64,000 bases of DNA from Microbispora bryophytorum (GCF_006874465.1 NZ_VIRL01000002.1:452092-516091); one strand, 5' to 3'; positions 41,265-49,327 are shown, counted from the first letter of the stretch. Notes: generated by a model from the letters alone, not told the origin. Numbers and translations: made by a program.

Positions 41265-42064
41265 GCGGGTCCTTCCGGGGTGACGCCCAGCGCGGACAGC
41301 AGGGCCGCGCGCAGGGTGAGCAGGTCGGGGTGGTCGCGGTGCCGGGGGCGCGGCGCGGTGACGGTCCATTCGTGTGCGACGCGCCCGCCGTCGAGCACCA
41401 GGATCCGGTCGGCCAGCAGCAGCGCCTCGTCCACGTCGTGGGTCACCAGCAGCACGGCCGGGCCGTGCGCCGCCCACAGGTCGAGCACCAGTCGGTGCAC
41501 GGTGATCCGGGTCAGCGCGTCGAGCGCGCTGAACGGCTCGTCGAGCAGCAGCAGCCCCGGGTCGCGGACGAGCGCGCGGGCCAGGCTCGCCCGCTGCGCC
41601 TCGCCGCCGGACAGCGTCAGCGGCCAGGCCCGCGCCCGGTCGGCCAGGCCCACCTCGGCCAGCGCCGCGTCCGCCCGGCCGGTCGGGTCGGGTGCGGCCA
41701 GGCCGAGCGTGAGGTTGTCGCGCACCCGCTTCCACGGCACCAGCCGGGGCTCCTGGAAGGCCACGGCCACCGAGCCGTCCACCTCCAGGCCGCCCTCGGC
41801 CTCCTCGTCCAGGCCGGCGAGTGCGCGCAGCAGCGTGGACTTGCCCGAGCCGCTGCGGCCGAGGAGCGCGACGAACTCGCCGCGCGAGATCGTCAGGTCG
41901 AGGCCGTCGAGCACCGTACGGTCGCCGAAGCGCCGGGTGAGCCCGCGCACGGTGGCCAGTGCGGCCTCCGCCGGCTGTACGGCGCCCGGGGCGTGCGCAC
42001 CCACGGGGACATCCACGGGGACATCCACGGGGACGCTCACCGGGACAGGAACTCGCGCCGCCAT
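41261..42064 (-). CDS. ssuB: Aliphatic sulfonate ABC transporter ATP-binding protein
   Basis: The 267-residue ATPase has Walker A GRSGSGKST, the signature LSGGEAQR and Walker B LLLLDEPFSALD, followed by HRLVLDLW and HDVDEALLLADR as in SsuB. The start at 42064 lies inside the 3' end of ssuC (28-bp overlap) and is supported by AAAGGAGG eight bases before it. The first 20 residues include a PVDVPVDVPV stretch made by three 12-bp DNA repeats. Confidence 0.93.
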   Translation of the reverse strand: MAARVPVPVSVPVDVPVDVPVGAHAPGAVQPAEAALATVRGLTRRFGDRTVLDGLDLTISRGEFVALLGRSGSGKSTLLRALAGLDEEAEGGLEVDGSVAVAFQEPRLVPWKRVRDNLTLGLAAPDPTGRADAALAEVGLADRARAWPLTLSGGEAQRASLARALVRDPGLLLLDEPFSALDALTRITVHRLVLDLWAAHGPAVLLVTHDVDEALLLADRILVLDGGRVAHEWTVTAPRPRHRDHPDLLTLRAALLSALGVTPEGPA

Positions 42065-42894
42065 ACCAGTGCCCTCCTTTCCAGGAGCCGGACCAGGGCG
42101 TCGGTGAGCAGGCCGAGCGCGCTGTAGACGAGCAGGCCGACCACGATCACGTCGGTGCGCAGGAACTCCCGCGCATCGTTGATCATGTAGCCGAGGCCGG
42201 CGTCGGCGTTGACCTGCTCGGCCACGATCAGCGCCAGCCAGGCCACCCCGAGGCTCTGCCGCAGCCCGACGAGCGTCTGGGGGAGCGCGCCGGGCAGCAC
42301 GATGTGCCGCACGAGCGCGGTCCGCCCGAGCCTGAGCGTCCGGGCGACCTCGGCGAGCTTGCCGTCCACGCCGCGGATGCCCGCGAACGTGTTGAGATAG
42401 AGCGGGAAGGAGACGGCGAGCGCCACCAGCAGCACCTTGGGCGTCTCCCCGATGCCGAACCAGAGGATGAACAGCGGGATCAGCCCGAAGAAGGGCAGTG
42501 CCCTGAGCATCTGCATGAGCGGGTCGACGGCGTTCTCGCCGGGCCGGCTCAGCCCGGCGACCAGCGCGAGGCCGACGCCCGCGACCGCTCCGGCGGCGAA
42601 GCCGAGGAGCACCCGTTCGAGGGACACCGCGATCGCCGTGGGCAGCGTTCCCGAGCGCACCAGGTCGAGCGCGGTCACGGCGATCTGCGACGGGGCGGCG
42701 AGCAGCCGGGCGGGCAGCAGCCCGAGCGCGCTGGCGAGCTGCCACAGCAGCACGACAGCGAGCGGGCTGACCCACCGGTGCCACCCCCTCCGCGGGCCGC
42801 GGGCCCCGGCGGAGCGGAGCTGCGGCCGGGGACGCGGTTGGGGATCCGCCCGGACCGCGCCTCTCAACTCGCTACGGAGTTCGACGACGGACAT
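42037..42894 (-). CDS. ssuC: Aliphatic sulfonate ABC transporter permease
   Basis: The 285-residue permease has about six transmembrane helices after a charged, proline-rich N-terminal tail, and the ATPase-contact loop AEVARTLRLGRTALVRHIVLPGALP typical of SsuC/TauC. The ATG at 42894 has GAGG seven bases upstream; a GTG two codons earlier is too close to it. First gene of ssuC-ssuB-ssuA-ssuD. Confidence 0.92.
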   Translation of the reverse strand: MSVVELRSELRGAVRADPQPRPRPQLRSAGARGPRRGWHRWVSPLAVVLLWQLASALGLLPARLLAAPSQIAVTALDLVRSGTLPTAIAVSLERVLLGFAAGAVAGVGLALVAGLSRPGENAVDPLMQMLRALPFFGLIPLFILWFGIGETPKVLLVALAVSFPLYLNTFAGIRGVDGKLAEVARTLRLGRTALVRHIVLPGALPQTLVGLRQSLGVAWLALIVAEQVNADAGLGYMINDAREFLRTDVIVVGLLVYSALGLLTDALVRLLERRALVWRREFLSR

Positions 42895-42933
42895 GGACAC
42901 ACCTCGCAGTCGATGACGAAGGATTCGCCACCA

Positions 42934-42961
42934 GGGTTACCTGTATTTCCTACCAAGTCAA
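42934..42961 (-). promoter_or_regulatory. Promoter of the ssu operon
   Basis: On the minus strand TTGACT (42956-42961) and TAACCC (42934-42939) are separated by 16 bases, giving a start near 42927. Directly upstream of the -35 is an 18-bp tandem repeat that could bind a regulator. Confidence 0.5.
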
Positions 42962-42967
42962 TAGGTT

Positions 42968-43017
42968 TACGAACCGGGCTCGTCGTACGAACCGGGCTCG
43001 TCGTACAGGCCGGCTCG
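42968..43017. repeat. 18-bp tandem repeat upstream of the ssu promoter
   Basis: Two identical 18-bp copies (42968-42985 and 42986-43003, core CGAACCGGGCTCG) are followed by a partial third. Each core is an imperfect palindrome (CGA...TCG). The position just before the -35 box suits an activator or repressor site, for example one responding to sulfur supply. This is inference. Confidence 0.7.
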
Positions 43018-43097
43018 CCAGCGGCGGGTCAGGGGTGACCGGTGGCCCGGCCGGTGCGCGGGACGCCGGCCGGGCCCGCGGCCGTCTTACACGGCGG

Positions 43098-43688
43098 TCA
43101 GCTCACGCCCGGGATGGAGACGTTCTGCTCCTCGAACTTGTAGCCGGTCTTCGCGGCGTCGCGCTGCAGGCCGTCCATCGAACTCTTGCCGGCGTCGACG
43201 TCGGCCGCCGTGACGGTGCCGTTCCGCAGCTTGCCGGTCAGTGCGGAGAACTGGTTGCTCACGCCCTCGACGGCTTTGCACAACGTCGGATTGGCCGCGG
43301 CGAAGCCCCTGGCGACCTTCAGCTGGTGCAGGGCGAAGGCGCCGGCGATCACTGCCTTGGCGATCGTGCGCTTGCGTTTGTCGGCTCCGGCCTTGAAGCC
43401 GCCGCTGCGCAGCGGCTTGTAGACATAGCGGTGGAAGGCGCCGAGCGCGAGACCCGCGTGCAGCGCGAACCGGGTCTTGGCGAATTTCTTGGCGTTGCCG
43501 CCGGTCGGGCACGGCGAGCTGTACTCGCTGTCGGCCGCGGTCGGCGTGACGCGCGCCGCCGGGCCGGCCGCGGCGGCGTTCCCGGAGGCCGGGGCGGTGG
43601 TCGTGCCGCCGCAGCCGACGAGCAGCGCCATCGTCAGCACGGCCGCCGCCGCGAGCGCGGTCAGGGATCGAACAGTTCGTCCAGCCAT
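43098..43688 (-). CDS. Small lipoprotein of unknown function
   Basis: The 196-residue protein begins with a lipoprotein signal peptide ending in LVGC (Cys near residue 26). A Thr/Ala/Pro linker and an alpha-helical, basic domain follow, with two more cysteines (SSPCPTGG, PTLCKAVE). I recognise no family. The ATG at 43688 has GGGGGAAA upstream; an earlier in-frame codon would spoil the signal peptide. It faces away from the secreted cysteine-rich peptide gene across a 628-bp gap. Confidence 0.82.
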   Translation of the reverse strand: MAGRTVRSLTALAAAAVLTMALLVGCGGTTTAPASGNAAAAGPAARVTPTAADSEYSSPCPTGGNAKKFAKTRFALHAGLALGAFHRYVYKPLRSGGFKAGADKRKRTIAKAVIAGAFALHQLKVARGFAAANPTLCKAVEGVSNQFSALTGKLRNGTVTAADVDAGKSSMDGLQRDAAKTGYKFEEQNVSIPGVS

Positions 43689-44316
43689 CGTTTCCCCCTG
43701 TGAACCAGTGGATCGTGTGGACCTTGTGGTTGAGCGGCGGCGCACCCGGCCCGTGCACCGTCTCGCGCACCCGGCCCGTGCACCGGCCCGTGCGCCGGGT
43801 GGCGTGCCGAATCAGGGCCGTCGCGGGTGGGTGATCGGCGCCCATCGCCGCGCCGCTCACGGGGTCGCGGATGTCGCGGGGCCGTGCCGGCCCTCCTCCG
43901 TGAGGGCGTCCTGGACGACGGTTGCCGTCCGGGTGGCGTCTATGCGGGCTTTTGCCGGGTCGGGGCGATTTCCATGCCGTGCCCGGAGGGACATTTTGGG
44001 GCCGCCGCACGATTGGCATGGCGAAAGCACGCAAGGCGCTGTGAATTCGCCGGAAAATGCGGCCCGTCGAGATCCGGCGCCTCGTGCGGACGTAGATCCC
44101 GCGTCAGCGGAAACCGGAGGCGGGACCATTCGGGAGCCGGCCCGGTCCGTCATTCATCGATCCATGCCAATCGCCGGATCGGGAATCGCATCGGATTTTC
44201 CCTGGATCATCCGCGTGGCGGGTGCTGGGCTGGACGCCTCCGGCCAGAAATTCGGACAATGAGCGAGAAGCGAAACAATTCGCCGCACCGCGGCTTGATC
44301 GACAGGGAGAACGGCC
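43689..44316. other. Long divergent intergenic region, no gene
   Basis: This 628-bp stretch lies between the lipoprotein and the small peptide gene. A 20-bp direct repeat with 25-bp period begins at 43741 and 43766, plus a shorter third copy. From about 43930 the GC content falls below the local average. Open frames cross the region but have no consistent codon bias or recognisable product. Promoters of both flanking genes should lie here; none was assigned. Confidence 0.6.
43741..43785. repeat. 20-bp direct repeat
   Basis: Two exact 20-base copies at 43741-43760 and 43766-43785 (core CACCCGGCCCGTGCACC) are separated by five bases. A shortened third copy follows. Confidence 0.7.
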
Positions 44317-44562
44317 ATGCGAGGTGGACGACTCAGCATGATCGCCGGCTCGGCGCTCCTCGGCGCGATCGCGCTCTGGCCGGCCGCGGCGTCCGCGGCG
44401 TCGGCGTCGGCGCCGGCGAGCGTCAGTGGCGCGGCCGTCACACAGGCGGATCCCGGCAATTCCTATGTGAAGCCGAAGCCGCCCCGGTGCACCTACCGAT
44501 GCACGAACCACCGTAAGTTCAAATGCTGTCCCAAGTGCACGCGGATAAAGGGGAAATGCTAG
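44317..44562 (+). CDS. Secreted six-cysteine cationic mini-protein, knottin-like
   Basis: The 81-residue precursor has a signal peptide (hydrophobic core about 7-22, likely cleavage after ASA near 27), an Ala/Ser-rich spacer, and a compact basic C-terminus. Six cysteines at 58, 62, 70, 71, 74 and 81 give C-x3-C-x7-CC-x2-C-x6-C, close to the inhibitor cystine knot pattern of toxins and defence peptides. The core has many Lys/Arg and ends exactly at the last cysteine. GGGAGAA precedes the ATG. A hairpin terminator follows about 100 bases after the stop. No processing or immunity gene is evident. Function unknown. Confidence 0.75.
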   Translation: MRGGRLSMIAGSALLGAIALWPAAASAASASAPASVSGAAVTQADPGNSYVKPKPPRCTYRCTNHRKFKCCPKCTRIKGKC

Positions 44563-44664
44563 GGAGTGGATGCGGGCGTAGATCGCCGCGGAACGGGGAG
44601 CCGGTGCACATCGCGGTGGCCCTTGCGTGACCCACCGCCTCTCCTCGGCCGTCCGGCGCTCGAG

Positions 44665-44693
44665 TGTGACCGGCCCGGTTTTCGCCGGTCACA
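44665..44693 (+). terminator. Hairpin after the mini-protein gene
   Basis: TGTGACCGGC pairs perfectly with GCCGGTCACA over a 9-base loop containing TTTT. It lies 102 bases after the mini-protein stop and before the gene relics, so it probably ends that transcript. Confidence 0.5.
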
Positions 44694-44777
44694 TTCGCCT
44701 GATGGCAGGGCGAGAAACGAAGGTCGTGAAATCGGCCGTATGCCCGGACCCGAGGAGGAGGGGCGTCGCGGCCCAAC

Positions 44778-44831
44778 CCCCAGGGCCGCGGTGATGCGGG
44801 CGATGCAGGCGCGCAGGGGACCGGCCAGGTC
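44778..44831 (-). pseudogene. Possible C-terminal remnant of an IclR-type regulator
   Basis: On the minus strand this segment reads DLAGPLRACIARITAALG, resembling the last helix of IclR-family regulators (pattern L.ALR.AA.RI...LG). The rest of the gene is gone; the upstream side is occupied by the hydrolase fragment on the other strand. The match is short, so the call is weak, but IclR regulators commonly sit beside gentisate genes. Confidence 0.3.
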
Positions 44832-44861
44832 GCCGATCGCGGTGGCGCCGCGCGAGACGCC

Positions 44862-45188
44862 CCGAGGGTAGAGGGCGCACAGTTCCTCGCCGGGAAGCAC
44901 GTCGACGCCGCGATCGAGCTCGGCGCCGCCGACCTGGTGGAGGTGCTGCGCGGGCCGGACTGGTGCGGCGCCGTCGCCGTCGCCGAGGGCCCCGCCCACC
45001 TGCTCGAAGAGCTGGACTACGCCCCTCTCGTGATCGCACCCGAAAAGATCATCTGTGTCGGGCAGAACTACCGCAACCACATCCTCGAGAGGGGGCGCGA
45101 GCTGCCCTCGCATCCGACCATCTTCGCCAAGTACAGCCGCGCGCTGATCGGCGAGTGCCGCAACGTCTGCCGGCGGGAGAAGGCGTGA
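44862..45188 (+). pseudogene. Truncated fumarylacetoacetate-hydrolase-family gene
   Basis: The frame gives the N-terminal part of a FAA-hydrolase/fumarylpyruvate-hydrolase protein: DYAPLVIAPEKIICVGQNYRNHI and ELPSHPTIFAKYSRALIG are diagnostic. It then runs into unrelated residues (ECRNVCRREKA) and stops. About 170 catalytic residues are missing, and the true N-terminus with a start codon is also not evident. It is followed with a 4-bp overlap by another broken gene of the same pathway. Confidence 0.75.
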
Positions 45189-45745
45189 CCGCGCGCGCGC
45201 TGGCCCGGGTAGAAGAGGGCACCGCCCTGTTCGAGAACACACTGGGCGGGATCGGCGACGCCGGTCTCGACGAGCCCTCGGCGCTGCCGGGCTGGCGCCG
45301 CCGCGAGGTCGTCGCGCACGTCGCCTGCAACGCCGACGCCCTGGTCAACCTGCTCGGCTGGGCGCGCACCGGGGTGGAGAACCCGATGTATTCCTCACCG
45401 CGGCAGCGGACGGCCGACATCGACGCGGGCGCCGCGCTGCCGGCCGGCGACCTGCGCGCGTGAGCCTGCGCGACTTTGCCCGCGGACCTGCTCCGGGCGC
45501 TCGCCGCGGACGCCGTCGCCGGGCTCTCCGGCAACGCGGAGGTCCCACTCGTCACTCTCACCGCCGCCGACACCGGCGACCGATTCGAGCTAGGCATGCG
45601 GGAAAGCTGCCCGCCGCCGGCGGCGACGGTGCCTGTGACGGCGACGGTGCCGGTGCCGGTTCACGGGGAGCTGGCGGAGGTCACGGCCTACCTGCTGGGG
45701 CGTCCCAGCGTGGTCGCCGGGCCCCCGCTGCCGGGCTGGCTCTGA
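45185..45745 (+). pseudogene. Degenerate mycothiol-dependent maleylpyruvate isomerase
   Basis: A GTG at 45185 opens the N-terminal DinB/MDMPI domain (VEEGTALFENTLGG, SALPGWRRREVVAHVACNADAL, GVENPMYSSP), which stops at 45463. The C-terminal part reappears in another frame from about 45476 (LPADLLRALAADAVAG ... GELAEVTAYLLGRP). Roughly 60-70 middle residues are absent, so a deletion and frame change have broken it. The family isomerises maleylpyruvate to fumarylpyruvate in gentisate degradation, the step before the truncated gene upstream. Confidence 0.75.
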
Positions 45746-45832
45746 TCGCCGGTACGCGTCGCCGTGGCGGAAGCCCGCTGCCACGGCGGCGCTCCGGGGA
45801 CGGCTAAGCTCGCGTCGAACGGGGAGGGGTGC

Positions 45833-46111
45833 ATGGCGGTGCTGATTGACCGGCCGAACTGGCCGGGGCCTCGCGGCCTGCTGTGGTCCCACCTGGTCAG
45901 CGACTCCTCGCTGGAGGAGCTGCACGCGTTCGCCCGCCTGCTCGGCGTGCCCGTACGGGCCTTCGACCGGGACCACTACGACGTGCCGGAGACGGTCTAC
46001 GACCGGGCCGTGGTCCTCGGGGCCGAGCCTGTCGGCAGCCGGGAGCTGGTGCGGCGGCTGACGGACGCGGGCCTGCGCCGGCGGAAGACCCGGTCGGAAT
46101 CTACGTTGTAA
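45833..46111 (+). CDS. DUF4031 domain-containing protein
   Basis: The 92-residue protein is essentially all DUF4031: VLIDRPNWPGPRGLLWSHLVSD, then LHAFARLLGVP, RDHYDVPE and a C-terminal basic helix. Function is unknown. GGGGAGGGG precedes the ATG at 45833. It is convergent with an HD-domain gene 14 bp away. Confidence 0.88.
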   Translation: MAVLIDRPNWPGPRGLLWSHLVSDSSLEELHAFARLLGVPVRAFDRDHYDVPETVYDRAVVLGAEPVGSRELVRRLTDAGLRRRKTRSESTL

Positions 46112-46125
46112 AGGCTCCCGGCGTC

Positions 46126-46740
46126 TCAGAGGCCGGCGAGCTCGGCGGCGATGTTCTCGCGTGCCCGCCGCTCCCACAGGTCCCGGCCCACCGGGGTGCC
46201 GAACAGGCGGGCCTTGCCGAGGAACCCGCGCAGCACCCCGGCCCGTCCGGCCCTGAAAGCCGCGTCCGGCACGTGCCGGTACTCCTCGCGCACGGCCCTC
46301 CTGTACGCCTCGTAGGCGCCGGGCGGCGCCGCGAGGATCGCCAGGTCGGCGTCGCACAGGACGGCCGCGTTCATGTCGCCGGGCTCGTAGGAGTGCCCCG
46401 CCGTGACCCGCACGAGCCGGGCCACCTCCCGCACCCGCTCCGCGGGCAGGCCGCAGGCGGGCAGCCGGGACTGCGCGAGCTGGGCGCTGCGTTCCTCGTC
46501 CCCTCCCGGCCGTCCGTCGTAGACGGCGTCGTGGAACCACGCGGCCAGCCGTACGGCGTCGGCGTCGGCGGCCTGGGCGGCGAGCGGCTCGATCGCGGCC
46601 AGGACCGCCCGCAGATGGGCCGTGGTGTGGTAGCGCCGGTGCGGTTGCGCCCAGCGGGCCTCCAGCTCGGCGGCGAGGGCCCGCCCGGCCGGCGAGCCGG
46701 TGAGGCAGCCGGGCCGGGGCAGGCTCCGATCGTCGGTCAT
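46126..46740 (-). CDS. HD-domain metal-dependent phosphohydrolase-like protein
   Basis: The 204-residue protein has the HD pattern: His in RRYHTTAHL, the AWFHDAVYDG motif, and a downstream CDADLAIL aspartate. It belongs to the predicted metal-dependent HD phosphohydrolases of unknown substrate. No signal peptide. It ends 14 bp from the DUF4031 stop and starts 81 bp from the ArsR-like gene on the other strand. Confidence 0.88.
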   Translation of the reverse strand: MTDDRSLPRPGCLTGSPAGRALAAELEARWAQPHRRYHTTAHLRAVLAAIEPLAAQAADADAVRLAAWFHDAVYDGRPGGDEERSAQLAQSRLPACGLPAERVREVARLVRVTAGHSYEPGDMNAAVLCDADLAILAAPPGAYEAYRRAVREEYRHVPDAAFRAGRAGVLRGFLGKARLFGTPVGRDLWERRARENIAAELAGL

Positions 46741-46802
46741 GGTGCCGAATCCTAAAGAGCCCGCCCACGAACAGGGCCGCGATCAGCGCGGGGTGCCTGA
46801 TC

Positions 46803-46820
46803 GTTCAACTATTATGGAAC
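46803..46820 (+). promoter_or_regulatory. Leaderless promoter with GTTC/GAAC dyad
   Basis: TATTAT (46810-46815) is followed by exactly six bases and the ATG at 46822. GTTC (46803-46806) and GAAC (46817-46820) flank it as a dyad, which could be the regulator's own operator. No Shine-Dalgarno is present. Confidence 0.55.
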
Positions 46821-46821
46821 T

Positions 46822-47142
46822 ATGCCTGGAGCCCGGGACCTACCGCACCCCGACGCCGCGACCCTGGTGCTGACCGACGTGCTGTTCGCGCTCAGCGACC
46901 CCTCGCGGCTGGCGCTCGTGCGGCGGCTCGCGCAGGGCCCGCTGGAGGTGGCGGCGTGCCAGCCCACCGGGGGAGAGGTGCCGAAGTCGACGCTGTCGCA
47001 CCACCTGAGGACCCTCCGCGAGGCCGGTGTCGTCCGCAACGTCCCGGAGGGCCGGCAGCGGTACGTGAGCCTGCGCAGGGAGGACCTGGACGACCGCTTC
47101 CCCGGCCTGCTGGACGCCGTGCTGGGCGGGAACGGGGAGTAG
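46822..47142 (+). CDS. ArsR-type helix-turn-helix regulator
   Basis: The 106-residue winged-helix protein has the ArsR fold: LSDPSRLALVRRLAQGPLEV, then KSTLSHHLRTLREAGVV as the recognition helix and a beta wing (EGRQRYVSLRRED). The ELCVCDL metal box is absent (ACQPTGG instead), so it is probably not a classic arsenic sensor. It seems leaderless and autoregulated and precedes the cox-type maturation genes. Confidence 0.88.
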   Translation: MPGARDLPHPDAATLVLTDVLFALSDPSRLALVRRLAQGPLEVAACQPTGGEVPKSTLSHHLRTLREAGVVRNVPEGRQRYVSLRREDLDDRFPGLLDAVLGGNGE

Positions 47143-47238
47143 AACCCGGGCGGATCTGTGCGATCGTGGCGACGCGGCCCCCTGTGACACGCCCGGCTTT
47201 GGTGGATTCGGCCAGAGCCTTGCGGAACAGTCGCCACG

Positions 47239-47244
47239 TACCCT
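47239..47244 (+). promoter_or_regulatory. Leaderless -10 box of the cox-type maturation operon
   Basis: TACCCT is followed by six bases and the GTG at 47251, supporting that codon as the start. No Shine-Dalgarno is visible. Confidence 0.5.
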
Positions 47245-47250
47245 GTCCGT

Positions 47251-48153
47251 GTGCTGCGGCGGACGACCACGGTCTCTGACATCGACGCGCCGGCGAGGCT
47301 GGCGGAGCTGCTCGACCACCACGACTACCTGGCCGACGAGGGCGTGACGACCGCGGCCTATCTCGCCCTGAAGATGGGTCGGCCGCTGTTCCTGGAAGGC
47401 GAGGCGGGCGTCGGCAAGACCGAGCTGGCCAAGACGCTGGCGGCGATTTTGGGCGCGCCGCTGATCAGGCTGCAGTGCCACGAGGGGCTCGACGCGGCGC
47501 AGGCGCTGTACGACTGGGACTTCCCGCGTCAGCTCCTGCACCTCAAGGCGGCCGAGGCGGCCGGCAGGGCCGACGTCGCCGCGCTCGAGGGCGAGATCTA
47601 CGACCGGCGGTTCCTCATCGCCAGGCCGCTGCTGCGGGCCCTGGAGACGCAGCCCGGCGTGCTGCTCGTGGACGAGATCGACCGGGCCGACGACGAGTTC
47701 GAGGCGTTCCTGCTTGAGGTGCTGTCCGACTTCACGATCACGGTGCCGGAGATCGGGACGATCAGCGCGGCGACTCCGCCGGTCGTCGTCCTGACCTCCA
47801 ACCGGACCCGCGAGGTGCACGACGCGCTCAAACGGCGCTGCCTGTACCACTGGCTGGAGCACCCGGGGTTCGACCGGGAGGTGGCGATCCTGCGGCGGCG
47901 CCTGCCCGCGTGCGCGGAGCGGCTCGCGGCCGACGTGGCGCGGACGGCGGGCCGGATGCGCGAGGCCGGCCTGGTCAAGCCGCCGGGCATCGCGGAGACC
48001 CTCGACTGGGCCGAGGCACTGCTCACGCTCGGCGCGGTGGAGCTCGATCCGGCCCTGGCCGCCGCCACCCTGGGCGCGGTGCTCAAGCACCGGGAGGACC
48101 AGGAGACCGTCCGGGCCCGGAGGCTGCTCACGCCGGACGGCGGCCGTGGCTGA
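47251..48153 (+). CDS. MoxR-type AAA+ ATPase (CoxD-like)
   Basis: The 300-residue ATPase has Walker A EGEAGVGKTE, Walker B VLLVDEIDRAD, sensor 1 VLTSNRTRE and an arginine finger region ALKRRC. Its close relatives (CoxD) act with a VWA protein to insert sulfur and build the Mo-Cu site of CO dehydrogenase. The next gene is that partner, overlapping by 8 bp. Confidence 0.9.
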   Translation: MLRRTTTVSDIDAPARLAELLDHHDYLADEGVTTAAYLALKMGRPLFLEGEAGVGKTELAKTLAAILGAPLIRLQCHEGLDAAQALYDWDFPRQLLHLKAAEAAGRADVAALEGEIYDRRFLIARPLLRALETQPGVLLVDEIDRADDEFEAFLLEVLSDFTITVPEIGTISAATPPVVVLTSNRTREVHDALKRRCLYHWLEHPGFDREVAILRRRLPACAERLAADVARTAGRMREAGLVKPPGIAETLDWAEALLTLGAVELDPALAAATLGAVLKHREDQETVRARRLLTPDGGRG

Positions 48154-49327
48154 CCGGGGCGGGGGCGGACGCCGTCCGGGCCTGCTCGCGCCGCCCGGTC
48201 CCGAGCCTGTCGCGGTGCTGACGGGGTTCGCCCGGACGCTGCGGGCGGCGGGGGTCGCGGCCGACCACCATCGCACCCAGAGCTTCCTCGCGGCGCTCGG
48301 CCACCTCGACGCGGCCGACGGGCGGAACGTCTACTGGGCGGGGCGTCTCACCCTGTGCGCCGGGCCCGACGACCTGCCGCGCTACGACCGCTGCTTCGCG
48401 GCCTACTTCTCCGCCGGCTTCCCCGCGCCGCGCCGTGTGCGCGCGACGACCGTGTCCGTGACCCGTCCGGTGGCGGCGCCCGGCGCCGGTGGGGAGCGGG
48501 AGACGACGGGCGAGCCGGGCGCGCCCCCGGCCACGGCGAGCGAGATCGAGGTGCTGCGGCACCGGGACGTGGCGCGGATGAGCGAGGCCGAGCGGCGGGA
48601 GGCGCACCGCCTGCTCGCGTTGCTGCGCGGCGCGCGGCAGCCGCGCAGGTCGCGGCGTCACCGCCCGTCGCGTCACGGCGGCGCGACCGACGCGCGCCGC
48701 ACGGTCAGGGAGATCCTGCGGCACGGCGGGGAACCGGCCCGGCTGCGCCGGCGCGTGCGCAGGCAACGCCCGCGGCGGGTCGTCCTGCTCGTGGACGTCA
48801 GCGGCTCGATGGCCGCCTACGCCGACACGCTGCTGCGCTTCGCCCACGCGCTGGTGCGCGCGGAGCCGGGGGCGACCGAGGTGTTCAGCGTGGGAACCCG
48901 GCTCACCAGGATCACGGCCGGGCTGCGCCACCGCGACCCCGGCCTCGCGATGGACGAGTGCTCGGCGGCGATCCCGGACTGGAGCGGCGGCACCCGGCTG
49001 GGGGAGGAGGTGCGGGCGCTGCTGCGCCTGCCCGATCCCCGGGGCGCGATCGTCGTGATCGCCTCCGACGGGTGGGAACGGGGCCCGGCCGACCTGCTGG
49101 GCGCGCAGATGGCCCGGCTGTCCCGGGTGGCCCACCGCGTCGTGTGGGTCAACCCGCACAAGGGCGACCCGGCGTACCGGCCGCTGACCGCGGGCATCCG
49201 CGCGGCGCTGCCGTACGTCACGGATTTCGTCGCCGGGCACAGCCTGGCCGCGTACGAGGACCTGGCCGCGCTGCTGGCCGGCGACCGGCCCGCGCGGGCT
49301 GTGAGGAGGGGAGGGGCCGATGCGTGA
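48146..49327 (+). CDS. VWA domain protein (CoxE-like)
   Basis: The 393-residue protein ends in a von Willebrand A domain whose metal site is DVSGSM (DxSxS) with a downstream SGGT threonine and a SDGWERG aspartate. The N-terminal part is an Arg-rich linker-bearing CoxE domain. It pairs with the upstream MoxR ATPase as a chaperone for molybdenum hydroxylase maturation. The GTG start overlaps the ATPase gene. Confidence 0.9.
   Translation: MADRGGGGRRPGLLAPPGPEPVAVLTGFARTLRAAGVAADHHRTQSFLAALGHLDAADGRNVYWAGRLTLCAGPDDLPRYDRCFAAYFSAGFPAPRRVRATTVSVTRPVAAPGAGGERETTGEPGAPPATASEIEVLRHRDVARMSEAERREAHRLLALLRGARQPRRSRRHRPSRHGGATDARRTVREILRHGGEPARLRRRVRRQRPRRVVLLVDVSGSMAAYADTLLRFAHALVRAEPGATEVFSVGTRLTRITAGLRHRDPGLAMDECSAAIPDWSGGTRLGEEVRALLRLPDPRGAIVVIASDGWERGPADLLGAQMARLSRVAHRVVWVNPHKGDPAYRPLTAGIRAALPYVTDFVAGHSLAAYEDLAALLAGDRPARAVRRGGADA

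Noticed and set aside
43477..44262. An open frame of 261 codons across the lipoprotein start and the divergent gap
   Set aside because: It begins inside the lipoprotein gene on the other strand, has no recognisable product or Shine-Dalgarno, and the region looks regulatory.
44566..44871. A 101-codon plus-strand frame overlapping the region of gene relics
   Set aside because: No family resemblance, Arg/Pro-rich sequence typical of chance frames; the FAA-hydrolase remnant lies in a different frame.
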